From the NCBI GenBank assembly GCA_024114885.1, contig CP099418.1, positions 4,340,001-4,404,000 of the forward strand: a stretch of DNA of 64,000 nt, given 5' to 3'. Of this stretch, positions 44,231-55,090 are shown in pieces (within the stretch, counting starts at the first letter, position 1; each line of letters begins with the position of its first letter). The DNA comes from Septoria linicola. Lineage: Eukaryota; Ascomycota; Dothideomycetes; Mycosphaerellales; Mycosphaerellaceae. Made by a program: the position numbers and the translations under genes. The notes beneath the pieces are model-generated. The model did not search any database, had not been told where the DNA came from, and worked only from the letters and a program-made list of their open reading frames with translations.

Positions 44231-46425
44231 CTACCAGCTGTCCTGCTCAAACATCAATGGCGGCACATCGTATGGCTTTCCAGCCTCGTCCTTCTTTCCA
44301 AGTTTCTTCAGAGCAGCATTGACATGATCTTGGTCAACCATGACACCGCTTTCACTGCACTTGGCCTTGGCCCGCAGTTCGGAACATAGCCCGTCGAGGT
44401 CGAATTTGCCTTCTTTGAAGTCTGGATTGGATTGCAATTGATTCCTGGTTGAAATGTCAGCCCGCATATTGAAGGTGAAAGGTGAAGGAGAGCATACCAG
44501 ATGTTGTTGCAGCTGATGAACTTGCCACCATCTGTCGGCTTCGTCGTCGTTGTCTTCTGTGTACCTGGCAGGCCATAGTCTTCATCGCCCCCACCGCAAG
44601 TCTTTTCAATCTCGGCCATGAGGTTGCGACTTGGTGTAGGGGCAGCGGCTGGCTTGTTGACCGCAGGAAGCGTGGCCTGCGCCTGCTGGGGCGATTGCAG
44701 AATGCCGAAAAGGTTACTTGGTGACTGGTAGTCAAAAGGCACCGAGTTGAGCGCATCGTCAAAGAAGCCGCCCGTGAAATCGCCGCCTCCTACTATTGCA
44801 TCGTTCGTGTCCCTGTAATCGCCAAACAAGACTGGATCGAAAGTGTTCAAGGGCGATGGGTTCGTAAAGTCGGTGTTACCAAAGCCGTACATCGAATTCA
44901 TGTTTGATTGCGAGTTCAAGTTGGCAGGCGTAAGCTGCGCGTTCGTCGCTGCTTTGTTGACCTTGTCGCAGAACGTATCTTTGAGCGCAGGACTATCGTG
45001 CGATGGCTCTGGAGATGTGCCACACGAGCTGTTGCCGTTGCCGTTCATGTTCCACTGGCTGTTGGAGCTCGCGCTCGGTGATGTGGTATCACTCGAATTG
45101 CTTACACTGTTGAATTGAAACACACGGTTGAGTCCCGAAGTGCTATCATCGCCATTGTCGGTGCTGCCAGTGTTTCGAGTTGAGCTGGGTGCACTGTTTT
45201 GTGATTCGTTGTTGAAGTAATTGTTCATGTTGGCACTTTTGAGCAAATTTGGGCTGAACAAGTCTCCAAACGATCCGCCATCGCCAGTCATTTGCGGCAA
45301 CGTGCTTGCAAACCCATGCATGTTGTCATTTGTGCTGTATGGTGCAAATGCGACATCTGCGCCCGCAAGGTGAGCTGGACTGCCAGTACTGCCCGGATTG
45401 GAGTTCTGGCGCTGCGCATTTTGTGGACTCAGACTTCGGCCCAAGCTGTTTTGTCGGCTATTCTGTGCCTGCGTCTGTGTCTGGGAGAATCCGTTGAGAT
45501 TTACGGGTGATTGTACAACTGGAGGAGTTACGTTATCGTGCTGGTTGATCGGGCTGTTCCCATTCGAAATGCTCTGATTGCCAAAGAGTTGACTTCCTGG
45601 CAGAGCTCCAAATTTGGGAAAGTCGAAGGAGAAGTTCTCGCCGTATGCTGAGCCGCTGTTGCTTCGCTGTTGACTGTTCATAGGGTTGAGCGGGGGTGAC
45701 GAGCGCACGCTGCCGCTGTTCAGTGATAGACGTTTGCGATACTCTCGCAATTCCATCTGTAGTCGTTCGACCTGTGCCTTGAGCATGCCATTTTCGTGCT
45801 TGTCGGCCTCAGTAGTCTTGGTGAGAGATGTCACCTTCTCCTCGAGATCTTTAAGATGCTTTTCCTTGCGCTCCCGGAATGCACGTTGAGCAGCACGATT
45901 CTGCGCTTTTCGTTTCTGGTACAATAATTAGTAGGGTCGCATTGGGTGCACGATTTGAACACATACAGTCGTGGGCTCGTTTGTGAGAGGCTTCCTGCCC
46001 GGTTTCTTCGCTGCCTTTTCACCATCATTCATTTCTTGTCGCTTTGAATCAGGCTCAGGTGTGTCAGCACCGTCATCTGGGTTCTTGCGCTTCTCATGGC
46101 CTTCGCCATTTCCCGGCAGCGCGCCAATCATTTCCCCTCCCAAATCTGCATCCTCGAAGTCAAAGCTGTCATCGTTGTCAAGATAGTCGAGCCCGGGTGT
46201 GTAGTCCAAGCCGAAGCTATCCGCTTGTGGACTCATGAAGGGTGCACCACTGGCGGCGGTCGTCATGGCTGCAGGTTCCAATTTAATGGGCTTCTCCAGA
46301 GTCCTGCCTGCAGGAACAGAAGGCTGCTTCGCCTGCGAGCTCAGTGCAGCGAGGAGAAGGTCCTGCTGATTCGGCGAGAGATATGGATTGACCTGCTGAC
46401 TTGGCTTTGTTAGCTTACCCGCCAT
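44231..46425 (-). CDS. yap1: Oxidative-stress bZIP transcription factor Yap1/AP-1
   Basis: Exons are 46425-45967, 45915-44498 and 44444-44231, joined in frame, giving about 696 residues. The start MAGKLTKPSQQVNPYLSPNQ is typical. The bZIP basic region begins at the exon 2 start (KRKAQNRAAQRAFRERKEKH), followed by the zipper. A Ser/Asn/Gln-rich middle holds an n-CRD-like FCDKVNKAA. The c-CRD is split by the second intron: ISCNNIW, then GLCSELRAKAKCSESGVMVD. Yap1 shuttles to the nucleus when peroxide forms disulfides between these cysteine domains and blocks the export signal, activating antioxidant and efflux genes. All key cysteines appear present. Confidence 0.95.
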
Positions 46426-47466
46426 TGAACAGCGCGCCGTCGCTTGAATAGGCACGTTATTCGTGTCGGGTAGGTCGAAGATACTGCGCAATCGCTGTGC
46501 AGGAAGTGAAAGTGTTTCGGTGTTTTGGAAAAAGAATGATGGTCTCGACGGAAGCGCAGCGGCTTTAAGTCTGACCACGCACGCTCGTGGTCGCAGATCA
46601 GATCAGCCCCGCTGTGGACGGCGGTTGTGATGCAGGGCACAAAGAACGACGGGGAGCTGGCTCACCTGTCGTGTCCTCGTTCCGCGAAGTACTGACGGCC
46701 GTCCGTGAAGTTCTGGCCTCGGTGACGGAGAGTCGTAAGGTTCAGTGGTCGCAGTGAAAAGAGAATGACGAGAAGGCAAGTCAGACCCCGGACTAGAATC
46801 CTGGTAGGGCTGGACTGGCTCGGCGGTTGTACTGGAGAGAGCCCCAGGCAGGCAAATGGCACGACGAAGGTATTGTTTGGGAGATACCGCCTGCTCGGAT
46901 GGCACACAGGCGATAATGGCTGCAGAAAAAGGGTCGCGGTTGGCGGACACGCGCAGTGTGAGACTTGGAGTGGACGGCGCTGGAAAGGCGCAGCGTCTTT
47001 TGCTTTGAAATCAGAATCAAGACCACAAGTCTGGTCTGGTCCCTGATCTGCAGCTATCAGTGTGCCGTCTGCCACGCTGGACACCACGAGCAATGCCTTC
47101 TGATGATGTTACCGTTGACGGCGGAGACTCTGATTTGTTGATGCAAGCTGCTGCAGAGGACAAAGACATGTTGTGCGGGTAGGTGAACTGCTCTTGAGAG
47201 CGCATGTCCAAAGTGCGACCGCCGAATTGAGGTCATCCACCAGCCAAAAACAAGCTCTCGCACAAGCTGTCGCACTCGGACGTGCCTCGAATCTGCCTTC
47301 GCTTGTCGACCCACTGATGCGCAAGAACAACCACAAAACACTTCTCGATTGTGTCACGCTCCCACTGTGCGCACAACCACGCTGATTTGATATCAATATA
47401 ACTGTCGATTGCGAGGGAAGTAATAGCTGCCGCCTGCCGCCACGCGCGCCGAGCACTAAGTACAAA
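46426..47466. promoter_or_regulatory. Divergent intergenic region between yap1 and SPF30 genes
   Basis: About 1 kb serving both promoters. The yap1 side probably includes a long leader, since plus- and minus-strand frames there are short and unrecognised. Confidence 0.55.
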
Positions 47467-48421
47467 ATGAGTGAACTCGCGGGTCTGGAAGAGGAACTCG
47501 CGCAGGCGCAGGAGTTTGTCGATACGTGCAAAGAGGCCTTGGAGCTCGATCCCGATGACGCCGATGTTAAGGCCGACATGGCCTCATTCCAGCAGCAGAT
47601 TCCTGTCCTCAAATCAAAGATTGCGGCTCTAAAGACTCAAAAGGTCTCTGCGCCCTCCCCTTCCTCAGGCGGCGCTCCCAAATATGATATGAGCAAACAC
47701 CCCAAATTCCAGAAGCCGACCACCGACACACCGCCTCCACCTCCGGCCGAGGACAATCGAGCATCTTTCAATGTCGGTGACACAGTGCAGGCAAAGTACT
47801 CGGCGGACAAGTCATGGTACCCCGCTACCATCGTCAGTAAAACTGGCAGTCCGTCGGATCCAGTCTACACAGTCAAGTTCAAGGGCTACGACGAGAAGGA
47901 GCAAAAGCGCAAGCATGAGGTTCGTGCGGTCGAAAACAAAAAGCGGAAGGCTGACGGCACACCCGTGGCACCTGCTGCAGCAGCAGTGCCGCCACCTCCA
48001 ATGGTTACAGCGCCTGTACAGCATGGTACCGTCATCTCCGCTGCGCCCTCCATCGATCCGACTTTGGTCCAGAAGCGAGAGCCGAGCAAAGTCAGCGACG
48101 GACCAACGCGGATGCCACCTGCGCCAAAGAAGCTGAAGGGTAACAAGACGCTGGAAAAGTCAAAGAGCAGCTGGAACGACTGGCAGAAAAGTGGTCCCAA
48201 GAAGCCCGCAATTGGTGGTGCAACGAAGCTGAAGAAGGACAGTCAATTCCGTACTCCAGATCTGCCAAACGCGAAAGGTACGACCTCCCACTCTCTGCAG
48301 TCAATTCCAAGCGATATGCTAACAATTCGTAGTCGGCTTCACAGGATCCGGAAAGGGCATGTCGAAAGACCAAGCTCGCGCAAAGTGGAACTTCGCTCAA
48401 GACGACAACCCTGATGAGTGA
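47467..48421 (+). CDS. spf30: Tudor-domain splicing factor SPF30 (SMNDC1-like)
   Basis: Exon 1 (47467-48277) and exon 2 (48333-48421) give 299 residues. A short N-terminal helix pair (LAGLEEELAQAQEFVDTCKE) is followed by a single Tudor domain at about 99-157 (NVGDTVQAKYSADKSWYPAT and YTVKFKGYDEKEQ). The C-terminal motif FTGSGKGMSKDQARAKWNF, completed by the splice, is diagnostic of SPF30 in fungi. The factor binds symmetrically dimethylated Arg on Sm proteins and helps recruit the U4/U6.U5 tri-snRNP to the spliceosome in the nucleus. Confidence 0.9.
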
Positions 48422-49664
48422 AGAAAGCTGGCTCGCATTACAATTGGTAAGTCTCTTACTTCGCCTTGCTATCAAGACTGGCTAGCGGCAGCGGAACGGC
48501 GGCGTAAAATGTGCGCGACCTGAATGACTTGCGCATGGCACACTTGTCATATGGCTTATGCCGAGCGCGCTACGGTGCGAATATTACTGTGAGCGTGGGC
48601 GGTAATAGGACACGTTCTGGGCATCAGAGCTTAGCATGGGGCGAGCACGACGAGGTGTGGACTAGGAGCGCACAAGGCTTCAGCACAGCCACGAGAAGTA
48701 TTCCTTCCACGCTATCAGCGTACTTGCTAAGATGATGAATAGTCAACACATTTCAGGCAAAGTGCCGCAAAAAGATTGCTTCTAACGACTTCACAAAATT
48801 TCTCCCCTGGCGGTTCCTCAGATGAACCTCAGCCTGTCTTCTTCACAGCTTGAAGTCGTAGAGTTCCAGATGTCACTTTCAGCAATGATCACATTTCAAT
48901 CGTCGTTGAACTGTGCGAGTCCTTTACACGACGAACTTCTTTACCGAGACACAGTCCGGCGAATGCATCCAGAGGCGCACAAGCCGAAAGCTTGACTTCG
49001 CATTTGACACCGCCGCGTGCAGCAAGCGTCACAATCCCTGTCGTCTCAGGGTCATCGCTTGTGGAGTTTTGGTTGATCTATCATCTGATAGGGTCGGTAA
49101 GTTGTTACTTCATCTATTCTTTTTCATCCTTCGTCCGCATGAAGAGGCAAGCGACGCATGTGACATTCTTCGCGTGGTACCCCCCGCTATCGACAGAGTC
49201 TTCTTCCACTTTGCGATTGGCGAGCAACAAGTTCGCCTTTCCTGTCACATTGCAAGGACTGTCGACGAATCGCCCGCGAATCGTCCGACCATGACCGGCC
49301 CGGATCATAGTATCCTCGTCCTCCGCAGAAGACTAGTATGCTAGTAAAGCGTAGTTTCCGCCAACTCAGACAGCCGACTCGAATCGCCGCCTGCAAATAT
49401 GTCTACGCCTTCCCTCATGTTGTCTTCTTGAACAGCGTAAGCGGCTCTGTGGCTAATTTGCGATCCATCTCGTCAGATCTCTCAAGTCTCGACTATCATC
49501 TGCGCTCTATGTCCACTTTTCCCATCGTCGGACAACCTCGCACCAAGCAAAGCTGGATAAGTCGACATTAACAGCAGAACATCTCCCAGCACATCTCATG
49601 CCCAGATGAAGCGGCGTAGCTCGTGCAGCTGCCTCGCACGCAGGCTTCAGGAACATCTAACGTG
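48422..49664. other. Intergenic, nothing recognised
   Basis: About 1.2 kb. Two overlapping plus-strand frames (48913-49344 and 48992-49294) have hydrophobic patches but no family motif. Confidence 0.5.
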
Positions 49665-51081
49665 ATGGCCGTCGATGTCGCAGCAATGATCACATCGCTG
49701 AGTGATGCGCCGGACGTATCTCAAGGACCACTGCTCGTGCGGGTGGTCTGGACGCTGTTGGCTCTTTCAATCCTAGTGGTCTCTCTGAGAATGTATAGCA
49801 AGATCACCACTGCCCGGAAGCTTTACATCGATGATTGGTATGCATCCGGCGCCAAATAGCTTTCGACACAGACAGTCTTGCTGACCCTCACGCGCGCTAC
49901 AGGCTCATGATTGCATCTCTGGTATTATGAAGTCTTGACCGCCAGCGTACACAGAATGCTAACCTTGTTCAAGGCCTGCGCAATAGTGCATGCGAGCATC
50001 ATTCAAGTTGCCGTCGACAATGGCTTTGGGCGCCACATCGTCTATATTCCTTTGGCGACTCTCAGAAGAACTATGAAGTATGGAGCTCTTTCACTTCTCT
50101 GGGGTTTTCTCAGTCCCACCCTTGGACGTGTGAGCTTCAGCTGCACATTGCTGTTCCTAACAGGCACTGATACAAGGCTCAAAACTTGGCCCATATACAC
50201 ATCAATCGTGCTGCAGCTCGCGGTCAACTTGGTCGGCATCATCGTCTTTTACGCTCAATGCGGTACCAATCTTGATACATACTGGACCTTCGAAAAACAA
50301 CTTAAATATGACGAATACTGCTGGAAGCCACGGATACAGACTGATTATGGATACTTCATGGGCGCGTACAACACTTTCACGGATGTGTATCTTGCCATTC
50401 TGCCTGCCATCTTGGTCCACCGCACCACCATGTCACTCAAGCGAAGACTCGGTGTTGCAATCTTGCTGTGCATGAGTTCCTTGGCCATGATTTCTTCTAT
50501 TGTCAAGACATACGAGGTAAAGTTTACTGTTCTTTCCTCCCATCGACCACTCTCAACCTGCTAACCATCCGCACTACAGGCCAAAAGCCTCAGCGAAGTC
50601 ACAGACTACACCTACAACCTCGCGATCTACGTAATCGCCATGGCCGTGGAGCTCAACATCGTCATCATCGCCGCATCCATTCCCTTTCTTCGCCCCCTCT
50701 TCCGCCGAAAACCTCCTCAATTGGATCTCCCTGGCCTGCACCAAGTCCCGCCTCCTCTAACCTGGAACTCGCATATTCCGCTTTCGTCCGGTTTCACGAG
50801 CAAGAACCACAGTAGGACGAACACTGTTACAGAAGAAGAAGTGGGTGTCTTGGCGGGAACGCTGGGGATGGCGTGGGCTGGGGAAGTGGAAGGCGTGATT
50901 ACTGTTACGACGGAGGTCGAAATTACATATCAGAGGATGGAAGCGCCGTATGTGCATGCGGCTTTGGTGGGGTTGATTCAAGGTGAGTGAGAGCATGCAC
51001 GAGAGGAAAATTGCCAATCGAGCTCTTATGCTGACTTTGTGTACAGGTGAACTGGCAAATCCAAGGCTTGTGCAGATCTAA
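49665..51081 (+). CDS. Fungal rhodopsin-domain integral membrane protein
   Basis: Five exons: 49665-49837, 49903-49921, 49974-50516, 50580-50982 and 51047-51081. The 19-base second exon joins as IDDW, LMIASL, ACAIVHASI, with every phase matching. About seven membrane segments follow, with family features such as the early RMYSKITTARKLYIDDW motif, the extracellular CGTNLD..W..QLKYDEYCWK cysteines and GAYNTFTDVYLAILPAI. A last intron replaces a direct stop at 50988-50990 with a ten-residue longer tail. Proteins of this group (Pth11-related) are plasma-membrane proteins, some implicated in sensing hydrophobic or host surfaces, though most are unstudied. Gene model confidence is good; ligand and pathway are unknown. 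Confidence 0.82.
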
Positions 51082-51490
51082 TCCAATCCAATCCCTTGGA
51101 ATGAGCACATCTATGTAATTTTTATAGGCACGTACAGACCCCACTATGTTATTCATGTGGAAGTGTATTGCAGAGATACTAGACTTTGGAAAGAGAGCAT
51201 AATGATCGTATCGCTGTCTATTGGTGTTCTAGCAATATTGGCATGAGGACAAGCCTATGGTTGACGAGTGCTAGACGTGGACAGGCGCTCCTCTGTTTGA
51301 AAATGCATCACAATAAGGAATTGATCTGGACACTTGAACAAGTAGGAAGGAGGAGTGTGAGCTAGTCTATGTTCTGCACGGCAATTCGTGCGTCGCGTGG
51401 TATCTCGTCCCCTTCAGTGCAGTCCAACACTCAATCATTCAGCTTCCTTAAGGGGTATCTCTGCATGCGCTTTCTCCCTCAATGTGGACT
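51082..51490. other. Convergent 3' flanks
   Basis: About 400 bases between two converging stops; nothing else seen. Confidence 0.6.
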
Positions 51491-53878
51491 TCATCGGCCC
51501 CAGCCAAAGAAGCCCCTCAAGTATTCCTCATCTAACCAGTGTCCTAGGCGCTGTGGCGTCGGAGGCGGAAGAGCTGTAGTAGTCACCATACCAGATGGCT
51601 GACCTATTCCCAAGAAATCCTGCACTTCCAGCCAGTGCCTCATAATCCAATACGCAGCGGCGCCTAATAGACCTGCGCCGCCGACGACTTGAAGTAGAAC
51701 GAAACCGCGCTGTCGAACAGTCTGACCAAGTGCGAGCACGCCCAGAGGATCGCGTGGGTCAAAGACGCCAATGTCGCCACCAAGACGGCCTCTTTTCGAT
51801 TGGTAGCCTTCTCTCGTCGACACGAGAGCCTGGTCGTTCTTCTCCCTATCTGCTGATGGCCATCCACTCACATTGCCCGCATAGAACGGCTCATACTTGC
51901 GGCGCTCGTTGTTCAAACTGCGCTGTAGGTCTTGCGCCCACTTCGCAAGCCGGACTTGCTTGAAGGGCTCAGTCGGTTGTTGAGCTTGCGTCTGCTCGTT
52001 GTAATGCGCCAGTGCTTGCGTTGAAGCACCAGTACCTGGACCAAATTGCCCTGATATGTCTGAAATAGCAGGCGAAGCTGATCTGTGGTAGCTTAATAAT
52101 GAGTGCGGGACAAGAACCTTGCTGGGATCGTCTAGCAGACTTCCGGCGCTTGTGACTCGACTGTGGTAGCCAAGTTGAGGCGACTGTAGCAAAGTCTGTT
52201 TGTGCAAAGTGTCGTCCTCGGTGACATTCTGCTGCCGCCAGAGCAAGAACTTCGTTGCTGAGGTATGGCGCATGCGGGCAATGTTGGAGGGCTCGAGAAG
52301 GGCATCCACAAGTGTCCCGAGATCACTCGTGGCCAACGGACGCAGATACTGAGACGACATCAACACACTGGCGTCTACCTCTTCCGTATCATCGCCAGGC
52401 GCTGAAGAAACGCCAAGCGGTAGAGCTGGCAAGGTGCTGCTCAGAGTCGAGTCTCCAAGCTCAAAGCGAGGAATCTGCAAACCGTCCAAGTGCTCAGCAA
52501 CTTCGCTCTTCCTAGCCGATAACGCTTCCGACGATAGAGTGTCTGCCTGCGCCACGACGGGTATCAGATTAGTCCACTTCCCAAGGTATCTCAACAGCTC
52601 ATCATGGGCACCATCCTGGTTTGAGGGTGATTGCTCCTGACCGTGGAGCGATGATGGTTCGAAGAGATATATCACGGCATCAATTTGTACCCCACCATCG
52701 CCGCTGAGCAAGCTGATGATCTCGCTGTCACTCATGCTGTCCATGTGAGCTGTGCGCCTCAGCGTTAATTTCACATGATTCAGGATCTGCTGTATCTGGT
52801 CTTCGCCTTCGAGCCCTGGTGTGTCGACAAATGTCAGATTTCGTTCAAGTACACCTTCTCCAACACTGAGTCTTCGGTGTATCGTGCGCCTGTTCTCCGA
52901 ATCTGTCCACCATGCTGGGTACGAACGTGTTGATGCTCCGATCTCGTTGAACATGGTTGTAGGCATGTAATGCGAACTCTCAGTCATGAATGAGGACTGG
53001 CTCGGTATACTCGGAGTTACTTGGTCCATATGCACAATGTGTTCACAGGATCTGTACAGGCTGTGAATGAAGCTGGTCTTGCCTACTCGTTTTGGACCGA
53101 CGACCATGATTTTCGCCCTGCCGGTTCTTCTACCTTGATCAGTGAACGGCCGTCTGACTGGCATTGACAGACTGGGCATCACGAGCTGCGGTGTGCGCTC
53201 AAGATCAGGGCTTTGACCCTCATCACCACTAGAAGAGCATATTGCCTGGCTGCCTGTCTCATCTCGGACGCTGTGTTCTTCATCGCTCAGCCTGAAGGAC
53301 TTGGGCGATCCGGATCGAGGCGTGCTAGGGGATATCGCCTCTCGATGCGGGCTGAGCTTGATAGGTGTCAGTGGTGCACTCATGTCGGCGGAAGTGCCAG
53401 AATTGCTCCTGAAGAGCAGATGCTTTGACGGCGAGTCTGCTAATGTAGGCGACATGACGGAGGAGGTTCTGTCTGAAGATATGATGCGTTGTCCCGTGGC
53501 CAGTATGGTCGGGTGCACACGATTGCCGGACTTGATTTTCTTGCCACGAGCAGGTGACAGCTCGCCACGGGAAGTAGACGACTGTGCGCTGCTGTTTCTC
53601 GCTGTCCGAGACAGGCTGCCTTCATTCATGGCCGCGTCCAAGCTCTGAACACCGAAAGAGCTTCCTGCCATGGTGCCTGGCGCCTGGCCGTCTGCCGACA
53701 CTACTGTGCTTCTGGACTTCTTCCTCCCTCTTTGTTGACTCTGCTCGAGCTCCTTTTCGCTCTTGATAAAGAAGATCGTGGCACCTGCAGATCTGCCCGT
53801 TGGTGGTTGTGGCAATCTGCTGCCCGCGGCCTTCTTTCCCTTTGAATGCCCGGTATCAGTACTCTGTGTCGTGTTCAT
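51491..53878 (-). CDS. Septin-like GTPase with C-terminal membrane segment
   Basis: The 795-residue intronless protein has a disordered Ser-rich N-terminus of about 250 residues, then a P-loop GTPase domain: G1 VGPKRVGKTS at 260-269, G3 DTPG at 352-355 and G4 AQAD at 443-446, where septins have AKAD. The overall order (IMVVGPKRVGKTSFIHSLYR, then NLTFVDTPGLEGEDQI, then IPVVAQAD) is septin-like. A hydrophobic helix lies at about 724-749 (GFVLLQVVGGAGLLGAAAYW), which ordinary septins lack, and the usual septin C-terminal coiled coil is not evident. It is therefore likely a membrane-anchored septin relative found in filamentous ascomycetes. Nucleotide-binding residues look intact; cellular site is unknown. 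Confidence 0.82.
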   Translation of the reverse strand: MNTTQSTDTGHSKGKKAAGSRLPQPPTGRSAGATIFFIKSEKELEQSQQRGRKKSRSTVVSADGQAPGTMAGSSFGVQSLDAAMNEGSLSRTARNSSAQSSTSRGELSPARGKKIKSGNRVHPTILATGQRIISSDRTSSVMSPTLADSPSKHLLFRSNSGTSADMSAPLTPIKLSPHREAISPSTPRSGSPKSFRLSDEEHSVRDETGSQAICSSSGDEGQSPDLERTPQLVMPSLSMPVRRPFTDQGRRTGRAKIMVVGPKRVGKTSFIHSLYRSCEHIVHMDQVTPSIPSQSSFMTESSHYMPTTMFNEIGASTRSYPAWWTDSENRRTIHRRLSVGEGVLERNLTFVDTPGLEGEDQIQQILNHVKLTLRRTAHMDSMSDSEIISLLSGDGGVQIDAVIYLFEPSSLHGQEQSPSNQDGAHDELLRYLGKWTNLIPVVAQADTLSSEALSARKSEVAEHLDGLQIPRFELGDSTLSSTLPALPLGVSSAPGDDTEEVDASVLMSSQYLRPLATSDLGTLVDALLEPSNIARMRHTSATKFLLWRQQNVTEDDTLHKQTLLQSPQLGYHSRVTSAGSLLDDPSKVLVPHSLLSYHRSASPAISDISGQFGPGTGASTQALAHYNEQTQAQQPTEPFKQVRLAKWAQDLQRSLNNERRKYEPFYAGNVSGWPSADREKNDQALVSTREGYQSKRGRLGGDIGVFDPRDPLGVLALGQTVRQRGFVLLQVVGGAGLLGAAAYWIMRHWLEVQDFLGIGQPSGMVTTTALPPPTPQRLGHWLDEEYLRGFFGWGR

Positions 53879-54596
53879 GGCAGCTGCAGATTGTTAGCGC
53901 TGACATGGATATGCAGCTTGGCTATGTTCTCGTGCTCTCTGTCGTCTGCGGTACTCGAGGCGATGCGTGAGGTGTTGAGCTATCGGGACACAGGCTCGAA
54001 GGACAACACGGCGCGCTGGGCTCTCGCAGGTTGCTTCTACCAGAGATAACAGAAACGAGAGTCTGCAAACATCAACGGTCGGCGCGTCGGTGGTGTGCTC
54101 TGATGCACTCGTCGTTGTCGTGGTCGCCGTGGTAGCTATTGTTCATTGCTCAGCCAAGGCAACACACGTTCGAACCAAGTCGGGCACGTAATTCGTCGTC
54201 AATGATCACGCGACTGTGGCCCCGTCATGAGATCTCTCAGGCACAAGTCCGTCAACACTCCCGTGGGGTCTGCAATTAGATTGTTCTCGCACTTGACGGT
54301 GAACAGCTTCATGCAAGTGTCAACGTGCCTCGGACAACGGAGAGAGATAGTCGATGGCGTACTAAGCAAGGGTTGCAGCGGGGTTCGATTGAGCACTGAT
54401 AACAAGGGCAGTGCCGACAAAGTCATGCACGACCCGCAAAATATCGAAGAATGAATCCAGAAGCATATGTTGATAACAGTACCGTACTGTCTGCACACCA
54501 TAAGAAGAGCCTCTGACATGCCAATAGTGTCCAGCTGGAGAGCTTCATCTCCTTGGCTGGCACTTAGCGAGCTTTACTACATCCTACCAACCAATA
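53879..54596. other. 5' flank of septin-like gene, nothing else seen
   Basis: About 720 bases holding the promoter of the GTPase gene and the 3' flank of the frame-broken small gene. Confidence 0.55.
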
Positions 54597-55090
54597 TCAA
54601 GCCTTCTTCATTCTATCCTCCACTTCCATCTGCCTGAGCCTCACCCACTCCGCCCTTTCCTCCTCAGGCTCGACCACGTTCTCCAAAAAGTGGCCATCCT
54701 CGCCTTTCGCCCAATACTTGAGATAATCACCTCGACTCAGTGGACCACTACAATCTCCTCGTCCTCCTTGATGCTACCATGTTTCACAAATCCCTTGATC
54801 CGCGATAACTTCCCAGGCTTCTTGCTTTCAAGCTGGATCGCAGGGTCGGATGCTACATCGCTTGGTTCCTTGCGTCTGATGTCTGATATTTTGATTGGTA
54901 TATTGACCAACGAAGAATCAGTATATCCTGGAGGCAACAAGTTTGCTCCTGCGCTGTTGGAGCCGGCAAAGCCACCTCCCTCCGCGAACATTATCGACGT
55001 AAAGTTGTCATGTTGCGGCCGAGTGTGTGGCTTGCCAGTCAGCGTGGTCCTTGTTGTTTGGTCGTGGTGCGGTTTCGAGTCGCCAATCAT
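54597..55090 (-). pseudogene. Small conserved protein with an apparent one-base frameshift
   Basis: A 117-codon frame starts at 55090 and ends RIKGFVKHGSIKEDEEIVVV before a stop near 54737. Immediately beyond, another frame reads GPLSRGDYLKYWAKGEDGHF and continues EPEEERAEWVRLRQMEVED to a stop at 54597-54599. From memory, small fungal proteins carry a PLSRGDYLKYW motif directly after such a charged linker, so the two pieces look like one gene separated by a missing base near 54741-54746. No plausible GT-AG intron fits between them. It may be a sequence error. The true start may lie in an upstream exon. Function is unknown. Confidence 0.6.

Noticed and set aside
48913..49344. Overlapping hydrophobic frames upstream of the rhodopsin-domain gene
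   Set aside because: They could not be joined into a membrane protein with consistent splice sites.
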